Assembly: GCA_016207665.1 (NCBI GenBank)
Contig: JACQPG010000106.1
Location: 1-37,952 of the forward strand
Reading direction: 5' to 3'
Origin: Elusimicrobiota bacterium
Lineage (GTDB): Bacteria; Elusimicrobiota; Elusimicrobia; UBA1565; UBA9628
DNA length: 37,952 bases
Each line of letters begins with the position of its first letter. The stretch's first letter is position 1. Below are positions 15,539-25,800 of the stretch, in pieces. The notes under the pieces are model-generated. The model worked only from the letters and a program-made list of their open reading frames with translations. It made no database searches and was not told the DNA's origin. Both the position numbers and the translations under genes were made by a program.

Positions 15539-15552
15539 TGTACCCGGGTACA
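15539..15552. promoter_or_regulatory. 14-base palindrome next to the kinase promoter
   Basis: TGTACCCGGGTACA is a perfect 14-base palindrome, 11 bases upstream of the kinase -35 box. The position suits an activator or autoregulation site. It lies between the kinase start and the preceding gene's stop, where no coding constraint applies. Confidence 0.45.
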
Positions 15553-15562
15553 GTCAGCCCGG

Positions 15563-16771
15563 CTAGCGCAAGATCCGGCGAGAGAGCAAAGCCGAAGCGG
15601 CTAGCAGGAGCACTGCGAGGACCATCGAGAAATCAACCGAAGCGGACCGGGCAGGATAGGGTAGAACTCCGCTTTCCAGAGATCTATCTTGAGAGAGTGC
15701 GGGAGGCTTAGGCGCGTCCGCCAAGGCGGAGCCGAGATACTCGCGATAGGAGTGGGCCTCGCGCTCGGAGAGCCCTAGCATCTCATCCCAGGACGCGGTC
15801 CGGGAGACGACGGGGCCGGCCAAGGCCGTAAACGGCCTGCGGGAGATCGAGGATATCTCCCGGGCCGCCACGCGCGCCGCCTGCTGCGCGGCCTGGCGCA
15901 GGGAAGCGTCGACATACACCGGCAGGAGGAAAAGCCTGTCGCCGATGAGCAGCAGCAACGGTATCTTGCGGATCAATGAAGCTTGGGGCGAAAGAGGATG
16001 TCCCGCCGCTCGGACTCCGGACAGGCGGGAAATCCTCAGGCGCGGATCGTCCGCTTGACCGGAGTGCAGCTCCCCGCGCCGCGCCCGCCCCACCGCCGCC
16101 TGGGCCGGCTCGTTCAAGCCCTCGCCTTCCGATCTTTCCGAAGCGGGGCCCGGACTCAACCACGAGCCCTGGCCCAATCCGAAAGCGGCCAGCACGGCCT
16201 GCCGGCCGCCGGACAATGAGGCCCGCTCCATGAGCGTGTCCTGTATCTGGCGGCCGAGATCGGAGGCCGCTCCGTCGCCGACCTGGGCCAGCCGGCCGGC
16301 CGCGGCCAAAGGCTGGCTCAAATTCTCCCGCAAAACCACGAGCCGGCTATCCAGGGCCGTGCGGCCCGCCTCGGAAACGCCCAAGGCGCCGGCGTCGGGA
16401 GAGAAAGGCCGATCCAAAGCAGGGGCCTGGGCCGGGGAGCCGATCGAACCCTGAAGGGCGGACGCCGACGGCAGCGCGGGAGAAAGCGCCGAGAAAGCCT
16501 CCATCCAGCCGAATTCTCCCCCCCGCGCGGCGGCTCCGGATCTGGAGCCGAGCTGGTCGGCGCTCAAGATCCTCATGAGAGAGCCCTTGGCCCCGATCGT
16601 CATCGACAAGGAGGGAACTGCCGCGATCCTGCCCGGGTTCATGCGTCCGCCGCGGAAAGAGGAGCGCCCGGAAGAGTAGGCGCGCGACTGCGCGCCCTCG
16701 GCCTTGGCGGCCAAGCCGAGGACGAGCGCGAAGATGCTGCTGGACAGAAAAGTCCGGCCGAGCATGCGCAT
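15563..16771 (-). CDS. Exported protein with C-terminal membrane anchor, unknown function
   Basis: About 402 residues from ATG 16771 (MRMLGRTFLSSS). The first 28 residues form a signal peptide ending near AEGAQ. Then comes a long low-complexity stretch rich in Ala, Gly, Ser and Pro, a helical region, and a short hydrophobic core (IPLLLLIGDRLFLLPVYV) that leads into a predicted amphipathic helix (QAAQQAARVAAREISS). The protein ends in one membrane helix and a basic tail (SMVLAVLLLAASALLSRRILR), the same architecture as the end of the giant protein upstream. It lies 65 bases downstream of the giant gene on the same strand. The frame is open to a TTG at 16831, but that would put a long polar segment before the signal peptide. 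I do not recognise the family. Confidence 0.7.
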   Translation of the reverse strand: MRMLGRTFLSSSIFALVLGLAAKAEGAQSRAYSSGRSSFRGGRMNPGRIAAVPSLSMTIGAKGSLMRILSADQLGSRSGAAARGGEFGWMEAFSALSPALPSASALQGSIGSPAQAPALDRPFSPDAGALGVSEAGRTALDSRLVVLRENLSQPLAAAGRLAQVGDGAASDLGRQIQDTLMERASLSGGRQAVLAAFGLGQGSWLSPGPASERSEGEGLNEPAQAAVGRARRGELHSGQADDPRLRISRLSGVRAAGHPLSPQASLIRKIPLLLLIGDRLFLLPVYVDASLRQAAQQAARVAAREISSISRRPFTALAGPVVSRTASWDEMLGLSEREAHSYREYLGSALADAPKPPALSQDRSLESGVLPYPARSASVDFSMVLAVLLLAASALLSRRILR

Positions 16772-16802
16772 AGCGTATACCAATACCCCTCCGGCCCTTA
16801 TG

Positions 16803-16853
16803 GGTCCTTCGGCGCCCTTATGCCGGGTCAAAGGACCTATGTCGAAATAGGTC
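16803..16853 (-). promoter_or_regulatory. Two mutually exclusive hairpins between the giant gene and the anchored-protein gene
   Basis: In the minus-strand RNA, GACCTAT/ATAGGTC (16853-16847 with 16840-16834, six-base loop) forms around the giant gene's stop codon. GGTCCTT/AAGGACC (16837-16831 with 16809-16803) forms a second stem that uses four of the same bases. The 9-mer GCCCTTATG also occurs twice (16794-16802 and 16814-16822). No T tract follows either stem. Confidence 0.35.
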
Positions 16854-19800
16854 TCATGCGACGCCGCAGGCCCAGCGACAAGGCTAGAAGACCGAGCGAG
16901 AACAAGGCCAGGGTCGCGATCCAGAGCCAGGGCCAGGAATGGACCGGCGCGGGATTTCCTGGAGAAGGCGGGATGGGATCATCCCGCTGGGGCGCAACGA
17001 TGTCGAGCCGCCGCGAGAGCCGAGACAGATAGCCGCTCCACCACGCTTTCCGCGCCGAAAGCTCGGCGAGCCGCCCCTCGAGTTCGCTTAGCTCGCGCTC
17101 TATGGCCTCCTGGCGACCCACGCGCCAATCGACCGGATGCAGCGCGTCAAGGCGCTCGCCAGCGCCTTGACGTCCCTGCTCCCGCTGCTTGAGCTGGTCC
17201 TCGAAGTCGGACCTGGCGCCGGCTCTGTCTTTCTCAAGCCCCTCGGACTTGCGCTCGAGATCCTTGCGCTCGGCCTCCAGAACGCCGGGATGGGACTCGA
17301 AAGCCTTCCTTTGCCGGGCGTATTGTTCGGCGCCCAGGCGCAGGAGCAGCCGCCTCTCCACACGCTCGACCGCCAGATTGCCAGGGCTCTCCGCGATGGA
17401 CACGGGAACCCCGTCATCGGAACGGATCAGGCCGCCGATGAGGGGATCGCCCAGGGCCTCTCCCACCGGGTCCCGTTCCTTGTCGCTCTTGCCCCGCTCA
17501 TTGGGCCGCAAAACCCGCACGGTGGAATCCTCGAAAAAGCCGCTGCGGCCCCGCCTCTGCTCGACGATGGAATCCTCGAGCCCGCCGCTGAAATAGGACA
17601 ATATCCTCTGCTGGGCGCTGCGCATGTCCTCGCGGCCGTATCTGAGCAGCCGCTCGATCCCCTTGACGCCGAAGTGGACCTTGCTTCCCTTGTCTGGATC
17701 GCGCATGCGCTTGTCGGCCATGGACTCGTCCGGCTTGAGCCGCGAGTCGATACGGACGCTGCCTGGGAACTGGCTGGGATCATAATAGCGCTCCACCTTG
17801 TCCGGCAGCAGGTTCAGCACATCCACGGCTCCCCCGAGCCTGCGGAAAAAGCCGTGATCGGGGGTGCTTCCCCCTTCGGTCTTGTACATGTAAAGCCGGC
17901 CCAAATAGTGGTGTTGGTTGGGATCCCGGCCGGTGAGCAGCTCGACCGGGATGCCCAAGGCCCCCCGCGGCAGCTCGAGCAGCAGATTGCCCCAATTCCA
18001 CGGCATGTAGCCCCAATGCTTGGTCCGCCACAGCTTCGACTTGGCCGAGTCCGCGCGCTCCGCCAGATAATGGCGGCTCAACCAAACCCGCCCGCCGTCC
18101 TTATCCTCGTAGTGGCTGAGACGGAACACCGGCCGGATGCTCAGGCCGTCCGCGCTCCGCACCGGCCTGTCATCCGGACCGAGGGTGAGGGACTTGAGCG
18201 TCCAATCCGCGGAGACACGCTCCAGCAGAGCCTCATCCTGATAAAAATGCTTGATGCGATCATCGTCCAGGACCGCGCCCAGCAGAGGGCCTTTGACCGT
18301 GAGCACGGGCGGCCCGCCTGAGCCCAGGCTCTGCTCCAAAGGCGCCCGGCCGTAGGCTGCGGGAGCTCGAGCGGAGATTATGCGGCCGTCCCGGTCCAAG
18401 CCGAGCTCGAGCTCCTCGCTGCGATACAGGGTCCACGACTTGGCCTGCTTGGCGATGAGCCGGGCCTCCTCCAAATCCTTCTCCGCCGCTCGCAGCCGCG
18501 CCGAAGAGTCCTTGCGCCTCTTGGCCGACTCTTCATGAGCCTTGGCGTAAGGCTCCAGCTTTTTCTGGGCCTCCTTGACCCTGGGGTGAGACACCACGCG
18601 CTCTTCCAGCTCGAGTTTGAAGGCGGGCTCCTTGGGATCATGGCCCTGCTCGATCATCATCTCATGAAGGACCTGGCGCACCTCGGACGTGGCCGCCTGA
18701 TACTCGTCGGATCGCTCTTGCGAGATCGCCTTATGGCGCTCGAAATCCGCTTGGGCGTCTCGCTCGGCGGCTTGGGCGCTCAACAGCGCCTCCTGCGCCC
18801 TCTTGAGATCGCGCTCCGCATGGCCGAATCCCTTCACCGCCGCCTGGAAATCATCCCGGCTCAGATAGAGCTCCACGAAGCGGCCATCCCCGTCCCTGGC
18901 AAATCCATACCCGCCCAGCTTGAGCCCGATAAGGCCTTGGCGCAGTTGGATCGATCCTTGTCTCTCGGCGCGCTCCGCCATCGCCCGCGCGCCCTGGGCC
19001 GACATCTCGACCCTATGGAAGTCGCCCGCGGCGACCGAGGCCTTCAAGCTCTCGAGGGTCGGAAAACGATCGCGCGGCAGGGCCTCATCCTTGGCATAGA
19101 TGAATATCTGATAGCGGGACGGGATCATCGCCAGAGCCGCCATGGGATGGAGGGCCCGATGCAGGCGTCCGGGCAGCTGGCGGTCAGAAGCCTCGAAGAA
19201 AAGCACTCGACCGCGGGAGTGCAGTCCCCGAGCCCCGAACAAGTCCTCGGCCGAATATCCCTGCGGGCCCGACTCGCCGGGAGAGTCCACCGCGAAATCC
19301 CATCGAGCCATGCGCCCGTGGACGCCTAATCGATCGCGATTGCGCTCATGCGACCGGCTGGCTCCCTCATGCCGGGCGTGCGCGACATCGACTCCCCCGA
19401 TCAGTTCGAGTTCATCCGCCCCTTCTTTAAGGAATATCCGCTTTTGAGAGCTGCCGTCCGGAAGCTTGATCTCGCGCTCCTCGATCACTCCGGCATTCCT
19501 GCGCGACTCCAGCTCGCTGGCCGTCAACCAGCCCTCCATGGTCCAAAGCCTTCGCCCGTCCCGGCTTACCCGGGTGGCCGCATAGAGCGGGCTGATCTGC
19601 TCGCCGCGGCCTTGCCAGCGCTGGCGCGCGGTCCTGAGCCTATCGAGGGCCAAGGCCGTCTCGTCGATCTCCGCGGGAGAGGCGCCTTCCCAGCGGACAG
19701 CCGCGAGCCTCGACTCGCCGAGCATCACCAGGGCGTTGAGGGCCGCCAAGCCGCGCCCCGAGCGGATTTCATCGATGGAATCGGACAAGGAGCCGCGTAT

Positions 19801-22800
19801 GTCGTAAAGGGCGTCCAAGGTCCACAAGGCCTCCTTGCCTCGGGCCTCAGTGTGCTGGAGCGTCTTGGCCAGCTCGGCGTTGAAGGCGAAACGCGCCTTT
19901 AAATAAAGATCCAACTTGATGTCCTTGAGGAAGAACCTCTTGGGATCTTGATCGAGATCCAAGAGATAGCTATCGAGCAGCTCCTGCCGGGCCTCCTCGG
20001 CCCTCCAGGACAGGATCTCGAGCCTCGCGAAGGCTCCCGTAAGCTCGTGGGGCTGGGAAGCCGCTTCCCAGTAGACCCGGCGCAGGCCTTGGCCCGCCCG
20101 CAGCAAGGCCTCCTTGTGCGCCGTCCCGCTCTCGGCCTGGACGCGCAGGTCCGAGCGCAGGAATTCCAGCAGCTCGATGAAGCGCGGATTGGCCGGATCG
20201 GAGGGTCCGATCGCCGCCAGAAGCTCGCTCAGCATCGATTTGAGCCGGTCGCGCTTGCCCACGAGATCGTTGCGCGATAGCCATTCGATGCGCTCAAACG
20301 GATCGAAATCCTTATGGAGAACGCCCTGTGCATCCAAAGCCGCCACCCTGACCAGATACGAATACCTCCCGATCTTGCCCACGAGCTCGCGCGGGACGCC
20401 GAGCCGCAAAAGCAGGCCCTCGTGTCGAGCCTCGAAATCGCCGTCGAGGAGCCGCTCGGCCCAATAGCTCAAAAGCTCGTCCCTTGGGTCGCGGCGCAAC
20501 GACGGCAAGGGCTCGACCGGCGCGGGAGCCGGCCTGAGCCTTCCCTTGCCGTCGGGGTCGATAGCCTCCAGCTCGGCGACCAGGCTCACGTGATCCGATT
20601 GCGTCCGAGCCACCTGCTCCGAGAGCTCGAACCAGGCCTGCACCAGGCGCTCGCGGGCGAGCTCCGCGGCGATCCTGTCGCCTTCCCCCCGCGCCGCTCC
20701 CATCCGAGCGCGGTACTCGTCCTCGGCAACGGACACAGCCCGCCTCCTGGCCTCGATGAGCCGGACTCCGTCCTCGACCCGGGCCAACAGCGAGAATATC
20801 CTCAGGGCCAGCTCCTGCAGGGCGCCGCTTTCTTGGAGCTGCTTGCGCATCATGTCCGAGATCACGTTCTCCAATCCTCGCTCGATGGCGCGCGGATCGG
20901 GGGCCTCCAGGAACCCTCCTGATATGATCCGGCCGTCCCGGAATATCCCGGCCGCGCCGACTGGGGTGACCCCCTTGTAGCTCATCTGCTCGATCAAAAG
21001 ACCGGCCTGTATCTGATGGATCAGGTCCTCCTCGCGCGAGACGACCTTGGGCCAAGATCCGTTGAACAGGGTGTCGCGGATCTGCTCGATGGGGGCGCCG
21101 CGCAAGCCCTTGAGCACCCGCTCGGCTTGCGCCGAGGGATCGCGCGAGCCGGCCGGCTCCTCCGGAACCAAGGCCATGAGGGTCTCCAGCCCGGTGCCTG
21201 GATCGAGCCCCATGATGGCCACGATCCTTCCCTTTTGCTCGAACAGCCTCTGCCTCTTTTGGTTGATGAACTCTATAAGGCCCCGGCTTGAGCCGTCTGG
21301 ATCGGCCAGTTTCCTCTCGGCCCAGCGCAGGTTCCAGACATTCTCCCTGAAATCCTCCGCCAACAATCGAGCCTTGGCCGCCTCGCCGAGCATGGAGTCG
21401 CGATGCTTGCGATCCGCGGCCTCCGTGCGCAGCCGGCCCAAGGCGATCAGGGCGTCCTCAGGCGTTCCGGGGGCCTTGAGCCTGAACTCGAGCCAGCTCT
21501 CGCCGTAATGCTCGTTGATCTTCTGGCGACCCAGAGTCTGCCCGGCGTAGTAATAGCGCGCGAAGGCGCGGCCTTGATGAGCGTAAAAACCGGGCTCCTC
21601 CGTGGCAGGGGTTCCGGAGGGCGTCCGCGCGGAAATCTGTTGGGCTCTTTGAGCCAGGCGATTCTTGAGCTCCTCGAAAGTCGAGGGCAAGGGCGTCGGA
21701 TCAAGAGAGCGGCTCGACGGCTCGCCTAAAAAGGCCAGCGTGGACCTCAGCCCGCCGATGCGATGGCGCAACTCGATCTTTCTCAGCTCGCTGGCCGCGT
21801 CCGCCCGTCCTTCCAGGCGCGCGAGCTCTCCCAGCGCCAAGTTCAAATGAAGTCTCGCCTGTTCGGCCTGCGCCGTGGCGGCCCTGTCGAAATCGTCGCG
21901 CGCCTTCTCCTCGCTCAGGGTGCGCAGCCTGGCCGCGGCCACGGAGTCCTTTTTGCTCGCCTCCTCCTCGGAAAGGGCCTTGACCAGGCGGCCCAGAGAG
22001 CGCCCGAAGATCGAAAAGGGCTCGGTGGCCAATTGCTCGACCTTCAGATTCTTGGTCACGATCTGCTCGTGCGCCTGGGCCAATCGGACTCGAGCCTCCA
22101 GTATCCGGCGCTCGGCCTGCCTGGGCTTTTTGGCCTCCAATATGCTCTCGACGGCCGCCAGAGCCTGCTCGGCGCTGATGTCGATCTCCAAGGGAGACTC
22201 GGCCGTCCTTCCCAGCAGATGATTGAGAGTGGCCACGGCCGAACGGCCGGTCAAGAGCACCTGTTCCCTCTTGGCCTTGGCCTCGTCGAGTTGCCGGCCC
22301 GAAAGCTGCGGAATGAGCCGGTCGTATTGGCGCAAAGCCTCGAGCGCCGCGTGATAGGCCGCCACGTTCTGGAAGAGATTGAGGGCCAAGACCGACTCGA
22401 GCCGGGTCTTGAGCTGGCCGTAATACTCGGATTGGTCCTTGTCCTGGCTCAACTGCAGCTCGCGCAGCTCCGAGGGCTTGAACTCCAGGCCGAATATGGG
22501 GGTGACCGGTATGCCGGTGATGCCCATGCTGGGGAGCCAGCCCACTCCATGCGAGTTGAAGCCCGCGCCGACATGCAGGTCGAGGAACACCTTCTGGATG
22601 CGATGATCGTTGAAACGACCCATCCATTGGGCCGCCTCCTGCTTGAGGGCGACTTCCTTGAGGCTGTGGGAGCGCTGGGCCACGATCTTGAACCCTTGCT
22701 GTATCGAGCTCAAGCGCAGCTCTTGGCCGTCGGAATCCATGGGCTTGACGAATTGCGACTCGAGCTCGACGGCAGCCTCGGCCAGAGCGGCCTTGCCCTT

Positions 22801-25800
22801 GGCCTCGAACACGGAGCTCGCGTACCACTCCCAGTCCTCGTAAGCCCTTTGCAGCTCGCTCCAGCTCAAGAGCCCGTTGCGGAAGGCCCTGATGGCCAGC
22901 GAAAGACTCTCGGCCGCGGGAGCCACCCCCGGCTCTAGGCTCTCGCCGCTGGCCTTCCACACCCGGGCCTTCTCCACCTCGAGCTCGGCCCGCAGGCGCT
23001 GGTCCAGGTAGGCCTGCGCCAACTCCTCGTAAACGGCCCGGCTTTCCCTTTGCAAAGCCATGTCCCTGTGGCCCTTGCGGCCCGGGTCATAGATCGGCAG
23101 GCGCAGGGTGACCCCGGCGGTGAAGGCCTGATTGGCCAACATGTCCTGGAGCTGTATGCCTACGCCCACGCTCAAACGCTCGACCCAGGGGATGAAATCC
23201 ACGACGTTGAAGGGGTTGGGCCCCAGTCTTTGCGTCAGGGCTTGCTCATCGAGAGCGCGCAAGGCCGCAATGAGCCGCTCGGGCTGGGCCAGGGTCTCGC
23301 GCATGGATTCCAGGAGCAGGGACATGTCCGAGGCGTTGAGCCGTGACAAGGCCGCGGGAAGCGGCGCGTTGGGATCTCGCCCGGTAAAAAGATTGTAGGA
23401 GAGCACGCTCTGGCGCAGCCTCTTCTCGGCCTCGATGAGCTCCACCTCGGCCTGGCTGCGGAAACTCCGCGAGGGCGCGCTCTCGAGCTTGGAGCGGGCC
23501 ATGCGCAGCTCCCATTGGCCCTTGGCCAGCTCCAGGATCAGATCCTGCCACTGACGCGCGATCTCGACCTTGCGTTCCTTGAGCCTCAGCCCCTCGCGCA
23601 CGAGAGCCGGAATCTTCGCGTCGATCAAGGCCTTTTGAGTCTTGGTCAGGGTCAGCGAGGTCTGGGTCCCGGCCATGGGCCCGCCCCCGATGACCCGGTC
23701 GGTCTGGTCTCCGGAAACCGGGGAGCTGACGAACCCGATCATGCCTTGCACCCGGGTGTTATCCATGACGGCGCCGCCCTTGCGCAGCTCCTGTATCTCG
23801 CGGGCCAGCTCCCCGATCTCCTGCACCATGAGCTTGCCCGCCATGTCCCTTTCCCAGATCTTCTGCAGCTCCGCGACCAAGGCGGGATCGGAGGCCGCCG
23901 GCTTGAAGGCTTGGGCCTCCCGCTCGCGGAACGGCTTGAGCACGTCTCCGCCCGCGATATTCTCCCGGGCGCGCTCGCTTGCGTTCTTGAATATCTCGGA
24001 GAGCACGAAGGAGCTGTTGGTCAGGAACTGGAGCCTGTTGTTCATGCCCGGATGGGGCGAGCCGTAACCCACCGAGACGCTCGCGTGATCGCCCAGCTTC
24101 TTGCCCGCCTCGAAGAAAAAGGTCCCGGTATCGGATTTGCCGCCGTAGAACAGCTTGCCTTCCCCGCTCAAGAAGATGCCGCTTCCGGGAAGGTTGACGG
24201 TGAGCTTGTCCGAGAGGGTGTTGTACTCTTGCCCGACCTCGGCGGTCATCTTGTTTTGCCCCGTCAACCAAGGCTTGCCGTCGGTCTTGAGGCTGAAGCC
24301 GTTGAGCACGGTGGCGCCCAAGGCGTTCTGGGCGATGTCGTCCGTGCCGTCGACGCGCGAGAAGAACAGGTCGAGGGTGAAGGCATTGGCATCGGCCTCG
24401 GGGTTGAAGAGCTTGGCGACGTTGAAACGGGGACCCAGTTGGCTGCGGCTGTAGCGCTTGTCGTCGGCCTCGACCCGGATGTCCAGGCTCTTGGCCAGGT
24501 CGGGATCCCAGCCGGTGAAGTCCAGCTTGAAGGGCTGCAAGAACTTGCGCGGGTCCCTAGCCAGCATCTCCTGGTGCTCGGCCGTCAGTTCCACGTACTC
24601 GGTGAACTTGAACGAGCCCTTGAGGCTGCCTCCCAGGTAGTAGGGCTTGTTCCAGGTATCATTGAGCGCGAAATCGCCGAACCCCGCCGCGGCGATATAG
24701 GCGCGGTTGCCGAGTATCAAGGCCGCGAAATCCTCGAACACCATCACCCGCCCTTCGGAGACGTTGGCCACGAATCCCAGCTCCGCGGGAGCGTCGAACG
24801 CGGAGCGCCGGAAGGTGATGTCGAGATAATTGACCATGCGCTTGCCTTGCAGCGACTCGACGCTGACCCTGATGCCTTTGTCGCCATAGGGGGCGTTCTC
24901 CTTGTTGTTCGGGCTGCCGAATTGATAGCCGGTGACGCTGATGTTGTTGCCCCAGAGGCTGGCGATATTGCCGAAAGTCACGGCGTTGCCGGTCTCGAGC
25001 CCGTGCGGCACTGAGAAGCGGCTCTGGTAGACCAGGTAGAAGCCGTCGATGTCGTCGGAAAACTCCATCATCTGGGTCTCCGGCAGCAAGCTGGTCAATC
25101 CTTGGGGGTTCTCGAGCAGGCTCTGCTTGAGCCCGGCCAGATTCTGCGCTCCCTTGGCCTGGAACATGCCGAGCAGCATCTCGACGAAATTGGGAAACGC
25201 CGACTTGCGCACGATGAGGGTCTGCGGCTGTTCCGGGTCCTCCCCCATCAACCATAAACCGCGATTCATGCGCAGCCGCTCGACGCGGGAAACGAGCTGG
25301 GGAGACAAGGTCTCCTGGAGCTCCGGGCGCGCCAGCATCTCCCGCAATTCCGCCTGGCGATCATCGAGCTCGATCATGCGCGCCTTGAGCAGGGTCTCCG
25401 AGCGCTTGGCTTGGTCGTTGAGCTCATGCCATTTGACGTTGGCTTCCAGCACCGCGCGGGTCTTTTCCTGGATCGCGGACACGTCCTTCATCACGCGAGC
25501 CAGCGCGCTCTCATGGGGATCGTTGAGCTGGGCCAGGTATCTCTTGACCAGCTCCTTCTTGCTCTGCAGGTCGTCATAGGTCTTCTTGAGCGAGTCCCGC
25601 ATCTTCTCGACGGCCTCCACCTCGGCGTCGTTGACGGTCTGCCCGCCCTCATGTATGTCCTTGAGACCCTCGTAGTATTTCTTGATGTCGTCCAAGGTGT
25701 CGTGCTTCTCGAGATCCCAGCCGGTCTTCTGGTCGAAGAAGAGCGTCCCTTCGACCAGGAAGGCCTTGAGCGCGCCCAGATTGGCGATCGCCCGCTCATA

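Noticed and set aside
16772-16831. TTG start at 16831 for the anchored exported protein
   Set aside because: It would place about 20 polar residues ahead of a good signal peptide; ATG 16771 puts the signal peptide at the N-terminus.
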